From Limnephilus marmoratus (lineage: Eukaryota > Arthropoda > Insecta > Trichoptera > Limnephilidae): a stretch of 64,000 nt of DNA. The stretch spans positions 17,192,001 through 17,256,000 of the forward strand of contig OU862919.1 of the NCBI GenBank assembly GCA_917880885.1, in the 5' to 3' direction. The notes under the pieces were generated by a model. It did not search any database, had not been told where the DNA came from, and worked only from the letters and a program-made list of their open reading frames with translations. Position numbers and translations under genes: made by a program. Shown here one piece after another: positions 32,747-47,044 of the stretch (positions within the stretch are counted from its first letter, which is position 1; each line of letters begins with the position of its first letter).

Positions 32747-33785
32747 GAAATTATCTCCAATGTCAAAGCGCTATTAGTGGTTGGTCAGTGGAGTCATTTC
32801 TAAATGCAGTTTTAGTTTGCTTCCCCCTCCCCTCCGTGTTTTCTCTTTCCCAAAATGTGTCGTACCTAAATGTTCTGTATCCCTTCCCCTCGCAGGTTAA
32901 CTGTCCGTTCTACCCCCTTCTCCTCCTCCGTTTTTCTTTCAACAATTTAACTTTACACAAACGTTCCACTGTCCCACATCCCGACGGTTACTGTATTTAA
33001 TTTATTTATTTTCTTTAAAATCTCAATCGACTCTCCCAATCCGGCCCCGCTGGCTGTTCCACTGCTAAGCGACCACCGGTACGCTCGTGTCTTACGAACT
33101 GCCACATGTCCTTGTTTTTTTTTCAAACCCCCTGCCCGCCAACAGTAATTTTTTTTTTCGCATTCTTTTAACCGTACTCCGACATAGGGTAGTGTATTTT
33201 TTTTGTTAATGTCTGTTATCTTAATTTTTTGTTATCTCGTGCGCAATTTTACGAGTATGACCGACCCTTTCTTTGTTTCTTGTCATATAACAACAAAATC
33301 TGGTGTGCTGATTAAAACTAAACTATCTTTTGTTTCATATTTTTATTTAATGAATTCTCAATATCTACAGGACTACGGAAGTTTAGCTGGAAAATTTTAT
33401 TTATTTATTTTTTTTTCTTTTTAAGCTGGTTTCGGTATCATTCGCTTAGAGGGAGACTAAAGATCACTATTATTTTATAACACCTTTCGTCACTCAATTT
33501 ACCAAAACTAAAAACACTTTCACTTAATTTTATAACACTTTTCGTTTAACAATAAATTAGTAATTTGGGTTATATATTTCGAACTTCGGGTTAAGTATTT
33601 TCCAGATTTCGGTTTTCCTCTGTGCTGAAACCATTTTTCAATTTACTTTTGTCTACTCAATGACCTATTTAAGACGACTAACTTACGTCAGTTGCTGTTC
33701 CTACTCTTTGTCCTACCACCTTAATATTCTTACTCCTATATATATATAAGGGTAAGAATTTATATATATAATATAATATCTTATA

Positions 33786-33789
<4 letters not shown>

Positions 33790-33843
<54 letters not shown>
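33790..33843. repeat. (TA)n microsatellite in int1
   Basis: TA run embedded in ATAATATAATAT. The equivalent runs at about 40924-40990 and 48101-48157 differ in length, accounting for part of the size variation between units. Confidence 0.9.
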
Positions 33844-33847
<4 letters not shown>

Positions 33848-34563
33848 CTTCCCGATCGAGACAGTTTCCAATCTTTGAATTTCCTTATTTATGTATATAT
33901 ATATATATTTTTTTTTTCCGCGATTCCAGAATTCCACACGAATTTTGCTCGCAGGAACAACTTAATGGCAACAGTGCATATATGTACATACACGCATTAC
34001 ACATATATGCACACATAAACACCCATTTTTTTTTTTTTTGATTGGGCTATCTCTACGGTCTCCCTTCAAAATAAACTAACCCTTTTTCCCATTGATAAAC
34101 TTAGAAAAGACATTATTACCTATCAATATAATTTTTTGTTTTTGTCGTGCGCTAGACCGTCTCCATTCAATATAACAATTAGTGTATGAACAGGACTACT
34201 CAATGTTGGCCCGATTGCATCATTGTTTCTACTGGTTTGTTGTCCGGTCACCCCAGTTTAAAGAAATTTCAAACCTTAGTGCAGGTCGACTAACCACTAT
34301 TATACTCGCTACGGTGAATCGATATTGAAATGGATCATCGAAGAACTATCTCCCCTAATACATGACACACTTTCTCGTTGCTTCTTATCGAAGGTTGGAT
34401 ACCACTAACTACTAACTACCCTGCTGATTATGTTCAAAATTTTAATTGACGTACGGCGCAACTCTCACTGATTCCCAACCCATTTGAATCAAAATCTCTC
34501 CTACCAGTGTGGTGTGACACGAACATGTCTAAATCCACTAAAGGCTTTTAGCTGATCACGTTT

Positions 34564-34875
34564 CCTCCCTAAGCCTAAAAAATCCTTTTGTCGCCTTTAA
34601 GCATGAATTTGTTCTAACCTAACCATGCTTGAATTTAATAACCAATCGATTGGTTCCGCCCCCTCCCTAAGCCATAAAAACTCCTTATTCCTTTAACATG
34701 AAATTTTTCTAAACTAAACACGTTGATTGTAGTAACCATTTGGTTGGTCTTATCCCCTCCCTAACCCACTAAAATCCCTTCTTCTTAGACATGAAATTTC
34801 CTAGCCTAAACACGCTTGAATGTAATAACTATTTGATTGGTCTCATCTCCTCCCTAATTCACTAAAACCTCTTAT
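34564..34875. repeat. Degenerate tandem repeat of about 94 bp in int1
   Basis: Units start with CCTCCCTAA at 34564, 34662, 34756 and 34849 (periods 98, 94, 93). Each carries ACATGAAATTT or a variant, CTAAAC-A-CACG and TTGATTGG/TTGGTTGG. The same array occurs in int2 and int3. Confidence 0.75.
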
Positions 34876-35374
34876 TGCAACGATTTAATTCTCTTCCAAG
34901 TGATTATTACAGTTATTTTAAGCTAGTGATTTGTTTACTTTCCGCCCTGGGTCATTAACCGAACCTTTTTTTTCGCCCCGGGTTGTTGCATTCCTGACCT
35001 AGTTACGATAGTCGAACGTAAAGTCATAAATCTTCGATCTTTATGATGTGTTCACTGAACCTTTTTTTGTTGCATCCCGGTTTTTTCCTTCTCCGCACCC
35101 TAACTTGAAAGGCAATTACCTACATTTAAACCGTTGGGGTCGTAAATCTTTGCTAATGGTTTTGTTTACTTTCCGTCTAAGGGGCAATGACCTACATCTG
35201 CAGATTTAAAACTCCTGGCTACTGATTTGTTTAAATACATTTTTGTTTTTTTTTTTCTATTCTTGCCTACTTATTTTTTTTTTTGAAAGCTTTTCTTCCC
35301 ACGTAATAATTCGTAACTGTCTTTCAAATTGCACTAAGATACATTGAAATTCCCCCAGCTTTTAAAACCTTACC

Positions 35375-35391
35375 TCCTGGTCACGGCACCA
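35375..35391 (-). promoter_or_regulatory. Primer-binding site for tRNA-His (int1)
   Basis: The minus strand reads TGGTGCCGTGACCAGGA starting 2 nt after the LTR end. Eukaryotic tRNA-His ends ...GTCACGGCACCA, so at least the first 12 bases are complementary. With the T-arm of insect tRNA-His as I recall it (CCTGG), the match extends to about 17. The position and the leading TGG are diagnostic and fix the orientation of the element. Confidence 0.85.
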
Positions 35392-35393
35392 CT

Positions 35394-38300
35394 TGTGATG
35401 GGTCAACCCCCCCCCTAATGGAAAACTTTAAAATATTTCTTCTTCTCGTGCGTTCAGATCTCCGGTTGGCAGATCTTACTCTCGTACCTACTGAATGATT
35501 CGCCATTAATCTTTTGAATCATGACTTATTTTTCCCACCCCTGTGACTGAACACAGTAAAAGGTAGTTTTCCGGGAAATTCTTACAATAAACCCTTTTCT
35601 CCACGTTGTGTGATTTTTTTTTTTCGGAGCACCTAGAACATCTAGGATAGGTATTTAATGTCTTTCGTGGTAACTTTCGGTTCTTTAGGTAAGGTGTGGA
35701 AGAATTACTCTGTATCTCTTAGACGTCTGAAGGACACGCCCTGTCTAAACTATCCTAAATTTGTCTCACATAATGAGCACTGTTGTTATTACTCTCGCTA
35801 GGCTGTAAAATTGATCTCTCCCCCTCTACGTCCTAATAAGTTTTAATGTACGTACCTGGAATGTTTCATTTCATGTGGATAATTGGCGAATTCTCAGCAC
35901 CGCTCTCCAAGGCTAGATGCTATACATAATCGTGATAATATGTTCTGTTGTTAGTAAACACAAACTTATACCTAGGATGGAAGTATAAAGACGGGATAGA
36001 GGATAGAATGGATGGTGATGGAGAGGAAATTCTTTGCAAACTAGTACTGGCTCCTCCACTTGACCAAATTGACTAGGTGGTCAGCTCTCAGAACACGACC
36101 CTCCGACCAATGCATGATGAGGCTATACCCATGGCACCCGGAAAATCTCTTGACGATAAACCAGATACCCGGACCCCTCCATAACAAAAGAAGAACGGCA
36201 TGCCTTCAAACCTTTCCCAGACAACTCCAGTATCGAACACCTCCGGAACTACTTTACTGGCTCTAGAAGGGGTAATCTATTTCGTCCCTTATCAAGACTC
36301 TATTCACGGTACAAGTGGGGTAAGCTTGTGATAGGCAGATCCGTCCTCCCACGTGACCGACCTAGCGTTACACTCCACCTCCAGGAGCTGACATAATCCT
36401 CACCTTGTGGGCATTACGTTTGCTTCTGGGTCGACAGGACTAAAAAATGTGATGATGCTACAGGAACCCGTCCCACAGATGACCTGTTGGCGCATTTCCA
36501 TACTACCTTGCAGGCAACGCGAGATGCTTTCGGCCAAACGCCTCCGTCTGCGAACCATGCCCTGTCTTACCATTGGCATCTCATTTCACACGACCCTGTT
36601 GCGCCCATTCGCTCGACATAGTCCCGCGAAAGGGAATTGCTTCCAGCACCTCGCGAGACCCGATCAGTCTATGGAGGGCAACCCTCCTCCTCCCTAACAT
36701 GACAATGTGGGAAGGACCCTTACCACTCGACCACCAATTTCTCACATAATGTGTAGTCTCGGTGTCACCAACACATTCGTCAATCGTGAAGAACTTAAAA
36801 AGCGTAATTCAAGAAGTAGGAATTTAGCAGAGTACCTGTTGGTTTTATTTGTTTCATTTTTTATATCGTGATTCTGCTCTTCTGCTCCCTTGTCTAAAGA
36901 TGTCTGTTCGGGTTGCAGGTAATCGCCTTCAATTTGATATGTCGTACTCTCGAGATGCTCCCCATTTGGTTGACTGTATTCTCTGTGTCAGGTTCATTTT
37001 TTGTGTCAGCTCGGCATCAGCCGTGTGCCGAGAAAAGGTCACTGTCCAGGGTGGTGGCTGGTAACATCTGTGAAATACGCCTAGTACCTATTCAGGGATA
37101 AATAGTACCTACATCAATCTACTCGATACAGACACTCATGCAATTAATTGTCCAAGATTCGCGTTCTATTCACACCCCCGGCAATCAACAGGACCTGTAA
37201 TTTATATAGATTCTTTAACTCACCCATACGTAATTGTTTAATTCTCCGGTCGGGAAAACACGACCAATTGTATCTTAATTACGTATCCTGTAGACCTGTA
37301 CCTATGGAGAAAACACAAAGGCCCCTCCCTACGATTTCCTAAATTTTTGTACGACGAGGCCTAACGTAACCTTAGATTTACGATTAAATTTAACCCCTCC
37401 CCTTATAGTCTGAATTTGATTGGAGGTATCTTTATCGCTTCAGTCTGACTATCTCGCAATTGTAATGTACTCCTGTTGTCCGATGTTTGAAGATTACTTC
37501 AAATATACCTATCGTCCCTCTTTAAATATGTGTGCTCTCTAAGGTTAAATTACCGCTTGTTACATCTTCGTATCGAAACCACTAGATTGAACGTTTTCAT
37601 AGATTATTATTATTATTGTTTTATTTCTAACTATTCGGAATACATTTTTTTTCCATTTCAAGAGAACGATTGTTTGATCGTAATTAAGATTTTTTTTTAT
37701 ATCCTATTATTATTTCTGATTTAAAACCCGCAATTTTATTATTATCATTTATTTGTCGACACCGTTTAAATTGTAGTAATACTGAAGTTTTTATTATTAG
37801 ATCACGCTTGTTTAAACCGAATTAATAACTGTTATTACAACTCGATATTCTCACTGTTCTTAAATAATTTCACTAACTTTTTAAAGTTCCTAAAAGCTTT
37901 TCACCACTGGCTCGTACCCCTTTCCCTGAATCTAATTGAATAACACCTTGCACAAAATCCACTGAAGTTAAAAAAAGAGAAAAATTCCCAAAACACTCCC
38001 CGGTTCGCGCGCTTTTGGTAAGCCTTTTCTTACGAGATCTCACAGTCAACTCCCCCCTCTTCCGTAAAACAGCCCTTTTTAATCCCCCACTTTCAAACTT
38101 AATTTTTACAATTTCAACCTTTAAAATGCACAACCTTCATAGTTTCCAAATCTAGTATCGTATCCCGCGGTTTACGATCTTTCGTCCTGAACGGTGCTCC
38201 CAACACAAATTTCGTATTGCGAGAAGGCGCTATTTCGCTGCATCGGACAGGGGCGAACTCGGTAGATATCCATACGAAACTTCTGCAAGACTAGCGCCTA

Positions 38301-39869
38301 CAAGGTATCATTTACCATGTGAATAATTAACTCTACTTCCCTCGAAAATCTATCGTGTCCGTTCTACCATTTTTAAAATCGCTTCCAGGTACGGTGTATC
38401 TTGAACTTTCGATATACTTTCCATACTTTTCTCAGTAACCCCAAGTCTTAGCTCAAATCGGCAACCTACAACATTTTCCGACCGTCATCTACTATGCATC
38501 TTATTATTGCACAAATCGTATAACACGTCACCTTCTAGGTATTTCGTCACCTTAGCATTTAACTATGAACTTTCTAACAATTTTTGACTGAATACTCTTA
38601 TTCAGACGTATCCCTTACGTGGACATGCGGCCGTGTTTGTTCCTGGCTATATGACGGTTTCCTGGGGTCCGCATACATTTTCTTAATATTTCCCGCGTTC
38701 GCAAATACCTAAGTACAATCTCTAGTCATTTGACCCCTTCCTAACCAAGATCGCGACACTCGTAACGCCTTGTTTAGTAATAACCTAAACTTTTATGGTC
38801 TCGATTCTCCTTTTTACGGGCTGTGACCTCTACCAAAACCTAACTCCATACCTGCCTCCGAACGTTTTTTATCTGCATTTCTAGTTCCTCCTACCATATC
38901 CCATCTCCTTCTGGCGTAAAACCCAATAAATCTCCGTTGTTATGCGCCTAGCAATTAAGAAAAATACTTAAGAAATCAAATAATTTAAAATCCTGACAGG
39001 CCGTTAAATTTTATGGCTTTTCTTAATTCCCTATTCCCTATATCTTGCGTATAACCTCGAGTGGTGATTCCGGCTTAATGAATATCCTAATTACTCAAAA
39101 CTGTGTTAGATCTTTTCCACTTCAAACCACTTCAATACGCAAGAGGTCGACAACATTTCCTCCCCTCTAAACCTATCGGATACAAAATTCACCCTGAATT
39201 GTTAGATTTTATTTGGTCGTTAACGTAATGGATTCCTTCCTGTCGACCCTGACATTATTAGCTTTTGTGTTTTGACTACCGTATTACGTTCCTCCCTAAT
39301 ACCTACATGCAAATCCCGCTGGAATTTTGTTTGGGAAAAGCGATATTGATTGTCAATGCCTACTCCCGTTTCTATTCTCATATAATTGAAATCGTTCGTT
39401 ACTTCATGTTTAATTAACGCATGATTTTTGTCCTTTTAAAACCTCCGCCAACGAGATACTTGAAAAAACTCCCCGACCCCCGATGCGAAATCAACTGTTG
39501 TCAATTCCTTTGTGCCCCCATAAAAATGCGATTTATGGCCAAATTAGAAGTGCCACTTCCACTTAAAATAACTATCTGCTTAGACCGTGGGACACTTTTG
39601 TGTCTCAATTTGGCACAACCCCCTCACACCACGCCCTGAGATGTGATTGGCTGATACGTGCCTAATGGCTTCAAATCATACTCTGATTTGCTAGTCGTTT
39701 TTTTCTTCCAAAATTTGTTGACACCCTTCGTAGCAGAAAAAATGTTCAATTATTACAGTTTCCCTTAATATTGCTTTCAAAATTAGCCAATAGATGTCGA
39801 TAGTGTGATCATATTATCAATAAAAAAAAATATTATTCGCTAACCATTCAACAAGGCAGGTTCATCACA
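35394..39869 (-). repeat. LTR2 (4476 bp)
   Basis: Nearly identical to LTR1, with the same short variant (about 37965-37985) and the same 86-codon minus ORF (38133-37873). Private or differing sites include GTGATAGGC (about 36328) and GTATCTTGAA (about 38396), and one extra C in the C run near its start. Confidence 0.88.
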
Positions 39870-40919
39870 GCCTCCCTATAGAAATTATCTCCAATGTCAA
39901 AGCGCTATTAGTGGTTGGTCAGTGGAGTCATTTCTAAATGCAGTTTTAGTTTGCTTCCCCCTCCCCTCCGTGTTTTCTCTTTCCCAAAATGTGTCGTACC
40001 TAAATGTTCTGTATCCCTTCCCCTCGCAGGTTAACTGTCCGTTCTACCCCCTTCTCCTCCTCCGTTTTTCTTTCAACAATTTAACTTTACACAAACGTTC
40101 CACTGTCCCACATCCCGACGGTTACTGTATTTAATTTATTTATTTTCTTTAAAATCTCAATCGACTCTCCCAATCCGGCCCCGCTGGCTGTTCCACTGCT
40201 AAGCGACCACCGGTACGCTCGTGTCTTACGAACTGCCACATGTCCTTGTTTTTTTTTCAAACCCCCTGCCCGCCAACAGTAATTTTTTTTTTCGCATTCT
40301 TTTAACCGTACTCCGACATAGGGTAGTGTATTTTTTTTGTTAATGTCTGTTATCTTAATTTTTTGTTATCTCGTGCGCAATTTTACGAGTATGACCGACC
40401 CTTTCTTTGTTTCTTGTCATATAACAACAAAATCTGGTGTGCTGATTAAAACTAAACTATCTTTTGTTTCATATTTTTATTTAATGAATTCTCAATATCT
40501 ACAGGACTACGGAAGTTTAGCTGGAAAATTTTATTTATTTATTTTTTTTTCTTTTTAAGCTGGTTTCGGTATCATTCGCTTAGAGGGAGACTAAAGATCA
40601 CTATTATTTTATAACACCTTTCGTCACTCAATTTACCAAAACTAAAAACACTTTCACTTAATTTTATAACACTTTTCGTTTAACAATAAATTAGTAATTT
40701 GGGTTATATATTTCGAACTTCGGGTTAAGTATTTTCCAGATTTCGGTTTTCCTCTGTGCTGAAACCATTTTTCAATTTACTTTTGTCTACTCAATGACCT
40801 ATTTAAGACGACTAACTTACGTCAGTTGCTGTTCCTACTCTTTGTCCTACCACCTTAATATTCTTACTCCTATATATATATAAGGGTAAGAATTTATATA
40901 TATAATATAATATCTTATA

Positions 40920-40993
<74 letters not shown>

Positions 40994-42538
40994 CTTCCCG
41001 ATCGAGACAGTTTCCAATCTTTGAATTTCCTTATTTATGTATATATATATATATTTTTTTTTTCCGCGATTCCAGAATTCCACACGAATTTTGCTCGCAG
41101 GAACAACTTAATGGCAACAGTGCATATATGTACATACACGCATTACACATATATGCACACATAAACACCCATTTTTTTTTTTTTGATTGGGCTATCTCTA
41201 CGGTCTCCCTTCAAAATAAACTAACCCTTTTTCCCATTGATAAACTTAGAAAAGACATTATTACCTATCAATATAATTTTTTGTTTTTGTCGTGCGCTAG
41301 ACCGTCTCCATTCAATATAACAATTAGTGTATGAACAGGACTACTCAATGTTGGCCCGATTGCATCATTGTTTCTACTGGTTTGTTGTCCGGTCACCCCA
41401 GTTTAAAGAAATTTCAAACCTTAGTGCAGGTCGACTAACCACTATTATACTCGCTACGGTGAATCGATATTGAAATGGATCATCGAATAACTATCTCCCC
41501 TAATACATGACACACTTTCTCGTTGCTTCTTATCGAAGGTTGGATACCACTAACTACTAACTACCCTGCTGATTATGTTCAAAATTTTAATTGACGTACG
41601 GCGCAACTCTCACTGATTCCCAACCCATTTGAATCAAAATCTCTCCTACCAGTGTGGTGTGACACGAACATGTCTAAATCCACTAAAGGCTTTTAGCTGA
41701 TCACGTTTCCTCCCTAAGCCTAAAAAATCCTTTTGTCGCCTTTAAGCATGAATTTGTTCTAACCTAACCATGCTTGAATTTAATAACCAATCGATTGGTT
41801 CCGCCCCCTCCCTAAGCCATAAAAACTCCTTATTCCTTTAACATGAAATTTTTCTAAACTAAACACGTTGATTGTAGTAACCATTTGGTTGGTCTTATCC
41901 CCTCCCTAACCCACTAAAATCCCTTCTTCTTAGACATGAAATTTCCTAGCCTAAACACGCTTGAATGTAATAACTATTTGATTGGTCTCATCTCCTCCCT
42001 AATTCACTAAAACCTCTTATTGCAACGATTTAATTCTCTTCCAAGTGATTATTACAGTTATTTTAAGCTAGTGATTTGTTTACTTTCCGCCCTGGGTCAT
42101 TAACCGAACCTTTTTTTTCGCCCCGGGTTGTTGCATTCCTGACCTAGTTACGATAGTCGAACGTAAAGTCATAAATCTTCGATCTTTATGATGTGTTCAC
42201 TGAACCTTTTTTTGTTGCATCCCGGTTTTTTCCTTCTCCGCACCCTAACTTGAAAGGCAATTACCTACATTTAAACCGTTGGGGTCGTAAATCTTTGCTA
42301 ATGGTTTTGTTTACTTTCCGTCTAAGGGGCAATGACCTACATCTGCAGATTTAAAACTCCTGGCTACTGATTTGTTTAAATACATTTTTGTTTTTTTTTT
42401 TCTATTCTTGCCTACTTATTTTTTTTTTTGAAAGCTTTTCTTCCCACGTAATAATTCGTAACTGTCTTTCAAATTGCACTAAGATACATTGAAATTCCCC
42501 CAGCTTTTAAAACCTTACCTCCTGGTCACGGCACCACT
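39870..42538 (-). mobile_element. Internal domain 2 (2669 bp), non-coding
   Basis: Same layout as int1. It differs by a longer (TA)n run and by GAATAACTATC where int1 and int3 have GAAGAACTATC (about 41485). The primer-binding site is at its right end (42520-42536, minus). Confidence 0.85.
42520..42536 (-). promoter_or_regulatory. Primer-binding site for tRNA-His (int2)
   Basis: Identical to the site in int1, 2 nt from LTR3. Confidence 0.85.
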
Positions 42539-45500
42539 TGTGATGGGTCAACCCCCCCCCTAATGGAAAACTTTAAAATATTTCTTCTTCTCGTGCGTTC
42601 AGATCTCCGGTTGGCAGATCTTACTCTCGTACCTACTGAATGATTCGCCATTAATCTTTTGAATCATGACTTATTTTTCCCACCCCTGTGACTGAACACA
42701 GTAAAAGGTAGTTTTCCGGGAAATTCTTACAATAAACCCTTTTCTCCACGTTGTGTGATTTTTTTTTTTCGGAGCACCTAGAACATCTAGGATAGGTATT
42801 TAATGTCTTTCGTGGTAACTTTCGGTTCTTTAGGTAAGGTGTGGAAGAATTACTCTGTATCTCTTAGACGTCTGAAGGACACGCCCTGTCTAAACTATCC
42901 TAAATTTGTCTCACATAATGAGCACTGTTGTTATTACTCTCGCTAGGCTGTAAAATTGATCTCTCCCCCTCTACGTCCTAATAAGTTTTAATGTACGTAC
43001 CTGGAATGTTTCATTTCATGTGGATAATTGGCGAATTCTCAGCACCGCTCTCCAAGGCTAGATGCTATACATAATCGTGATAATATGTTCTGTTGTTAGT
43101 AAACACAAACTTATACCTAGGATGGAAGTATAAAGACGGGATAGAGGATAGAATGGATGGTGATGGAGAGGAAATTCTTTGCAAACTAGTACTGGCTCCT
43201 CCACTTGACCAAATTGACTAGGTGGTCAGCTCTCAGAACACGACCCTCCGACCAATGCATGATGAGGCTATACCCATGGCACCCGGAAAATCTCTTGACG
43301 ATAAACCAGATACCCGGACCCCTCCATAACAAAAGAAGAACGGCATGCCTTCAAACCTTTCCCAGACAACTCCAGTATCGAACACCTCCGGAACTACTTT
43401 ACTGGCTCTAGAAGGGGTAATCTATTTCGTCCCTTATCAAGACTCTATTCACGGTACAAGTGGGGTAAGCTTGTGATAGGCAGATCCGTCCTCCCACGTG
43501 ACCGACCTAGCGTTACACTCCACCTCCAGGAGCTGACATAATCCTCACCTTGTGGGCATTACGTTTGCTTCTGGGTCGACAGGACTAAAAAATGTGATGA
43601 TGCTACAGGAACCCGTCCCACAGATGACCTGTTGGCGCATTTCCATACTACCTTGCAGGCAACGCGAGATGCTTTCGGCCAAACGCCTCCGTCTGCGAAC
43701 CATGCCCTGTCTTACCATTGGCATCTCATTTCACACGACCCTGTTGCGCCCATTCGCTCGACATAGTCCCGCGAAAGGGAATTGCTTCCAGCACCTCGCG
43801 AGACCCGATCAGTCTATGGAGGGCAACCCTCCTCCTCCCTAACATGACAATGTGGGAAGGACCCTTACCACTCGACCACCAATTTCTCACATAATGTGTA
43901 GTCTCGGTGTCACCAACACATTCGTCAATCGTGAAGAACTTAAAAAGCGTAATTCAAGAAGTAGGAATTTAGCAGAGTACCTGTTGGTTTTATTTGTTTC
44001 ATTTTTTATATCGTGATTCTGCTCTTCTGCTCCCTTGTCTAAAGATGTCTGTTCGGGTTGCAGGTAATCGCCTTCAATTTGATATGTCGTACTCTCGAGA
44101 TGCTCCCCATTTGGTTGACTGTATTCTCTGTGTCAGGTTCATTTTTTGTGTCAGCTCGGCATCAGCCGTGTGCCGAGAAAAGGTCACTGTCCAGGGTGGT
44201 GGCTGGTAACATCTGTGAAATACGCCTAGTACCTATTCAGGGATAAATAGTACCTACATCAATCTACTCGATACAGACACTCATGCAATTAATTGTCCAA
44301 GATTCGCGTTCTATTCACACCCCCGGCAATCAACAGGACCTGTAATTTATATAGATTCTTTAACTCACCCATACGTAATTGTTTAATTCTCCGGTCGGGA
44401 AAACACGACCAATTGTATCTTAATTACGTATCCTGTAGACCTGTACCTATGGAGAAAACACAAAGGCCCCTCCCTACGATTTCCTAAATTTTTGTACGAC
44501 GAGGCCTAACGTAACCTTAGATTTACGATTAAATTTAACCCCTCCCCTTATAGTCTGAATTTGATTGGAGGTATCTTTATCGCTTCAGTCTGACTATCTC
44601 GCAATTGTAATGTACTCCTGTTGTCCGATGTTTGAAGATTACTTCAAATATACCTATCGTCCCTCTTTAAATATGTGTGCTCTCTAAGGTTAAATTACCG
44701 CTTGTTACATCTTCGTATCGAAACCACTAGATTGAACGTTTTCATAGATTATTATTATTATTGTTTTATTTCTAACTATTCGGAATACATTTTTTTTCCA
44801 TTTCAAGAGAACGATTGTTTGATCGTAATTAAGATTTTTTTTTATATCCTATTATTATTTCTGATTTAAAACCCGCAATTTTATTATTATCATTTATTTG
44901 TCGACACCGTTTAAATTGTAGTAATACTGAAGTTTTTATTATTAGATCACGCTTGTTTAAACCGAATTAATAACTGTTATTACAACTCGATATTCTCACT
45001 GTTCTTAAATAATTTCACTAACTTTTTAAAGTTCCTAAAAGCTTTTCACCACTGGCTTGTACCCCTTTCCCTGAATCTAATTGAATAACACCTTGCACAA
45101 AATCCACTGAAGTTAGCTCGACAATCCACCGAACGTTTTTTCGCTAAGTCTTCGAAAAATTCCCAAAACACTCCCCGGTTCGCGCGCTTTTGGTAAGCCT
45201 TTTCTTACGAGATCTCACAGTCAACTCCCCCCTCTTCCGTAAAACAGCCCTTTTTAATCCCCCACTTTCAAACTTAATTTTTACAATTTCAACCTTTAAA
45301 ATGCACAACCTTCATAGTTTCCAAATCTAGTATCGTATCCCGCGGTTTACGATCTTTCGTCCTGAACGGTGCTCCCAACACAAATTTCGTATTGCGAGAA
45401 GGCGCTATTTCGCTGCATCGGACAGGGGCGAACTCGGTAGATATCCATACGAAACTTCTGCAAGACTAGCGCCTACAAGGTATCATTTACCATGTGAATA

Positions 45501-47044
45501 ATTAACTCTACTTCCCTCGAAAATCTATCGTGTCCGTTCTACCATTTTTAAAATCGCTTCCAGGTACGGTGTATCCTGAACTTTCGATATACTTTCCATA
45601 CTTTTCTCAGTAACCCCAAGTCTTAGCTCAAATCGGCAACCTACAACATTTTCCGACCGTCATCTACTATGCATCTTATTATTGCACAAATCGTATAACA
45701 CGTCACCTTCTAGGTATTTCGTCACCTTAGCATTTAACTATGAACTTTCTAACAATTTTTGACTGAATACTCTTATTCAGACGTATCCCTTACGTGGACA
45801 TGCGGCCGTGTTTGTTCCTGGCTATATGACGGTTTCCTGGGGTCCGCATACATTTTCTTAATATTTCCCGCGTTCGCAAATACCTAAGTACAATCTCTAG
45901 TCATTTGACCCCTTCCTAACCAAGATCGCGACACTCGTAACGCCTTGTTTAGTAATAACCTAAACTTTTATGGTCTCGATTCTCCTTTTTACGGGCTGTG
46001 ACCTCTACCAAAACCTAACTCCATACCTGCCTCCGAACGTTTTTTATCTGCATTTCTAGTTCCTCCTACCATATCCCATCTCCTTCTGGCGTAAAACCCA
46101 ATAAATCTCCGTTGTTATGCGCCTAGCAATTAAGAAAAATACTTAAGAAATCAAATAATTTAAAATCCTGACAGGCCGTTAAATTTTATGGCTTTTCTTA
46201 ATTCCCTATTCCCTATATCTTGCGTATAACCTCGAGTGGTGATTCCGGCTTAATGAATATCCTAATTACTCAAAACTGTGTTAGATCTTTTCCACTTCAA
46301 ACCACTTCAATACGCAAGAGGTCGACAACATTTCCTCCCCTCTAAACCTATCGGATACAAAATTCACCCTGAATTGTTAGATTTTATTTGGTCGTTAACG
46401 TAATGGATTCCTTCCTGTCGACCCTGACATTATTAGCTTTTGTGTTTTGACTACCGTATTACGTTCCTCCCTAATACCTACATGCAAATCCCGCTGGAAT
46501 TTTGTTTGGGAAAAGCGATATTGATTGTCAATGCCTACTCCCGTTTCTATTCTCATATAATTGAAATCGTTCGTTACTTCATGTTTAATTAACGCATGAT
46601 TTTTGTCCTTTTAAAACCTCCGCCAACGAGATACTTGAAAAAACTCCCCGACCCCCGATGCGAAATCAACTGTTGTCAATTCCTTCGTGCCCCCATAAAA
46701 ATGCGATTTATGGCCAAATTAGAAGTGCCACTTCCACTTAAAATAACTATCTGCTTAGACCGTGGGACACTTTTGTGTCTCAATTTGGCACAACCCCCTC
46801 ACACCACGCCCTGAGATGTGATTGGCTGATACGTGCCTAATGGCTTCAAATCATACTCTGATTTGCTAGTCGTTTTTTTCTTCCAAAATTTGTTGACACC
46901 CTTCGTAGCAGAAAAAATGTTCAATTATTACAGTTTCCCTTAATATTGCTTTCAAAATTAGCCAATAGATGTCGATAGTGTGATCATATTATCAATAAAA
47001 AAAAATATTATTCGCTAACCATTCAACAAGGCAGGTTCATCACA
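42539..47044 (-). repeat. LTR3 (4506 bp)
   Basis: Carries the long variant at about 45113-45155 (GCTCGACAATCCACCGAACG and following) where LTR1 and LTR2 have a short A-rich stretch. It also has GGCTTGTAC and CTTCGTGCC. The 86-codon minus ORF of LTR1/2 is not preserved because of this difference. Confidence 0.88.

Larger units (their letters stand above)
32736..35393 (-). mobile_element. Internal domain 1 (2658 bp), non-coding
   Basis: It begins (plus strand) with GCCTCCCTAT, a purine tract on the sense strand, and ends with the primer-binding site plus two bases. It contains T-rich tracts, a (TA)n run at about 33790-33843, and a tandem repeat of about 94 bp at 34564-34875. There is no retroviral-type ORF on either strand. 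Confidence 0.85.

Noticed and set aside
33713..33937. Minus ORF of Ile/Tyr repeats in the internal domain
   Set aside because: It is the translation of a (TA)n microsatellite, and its length changes with the repeat.
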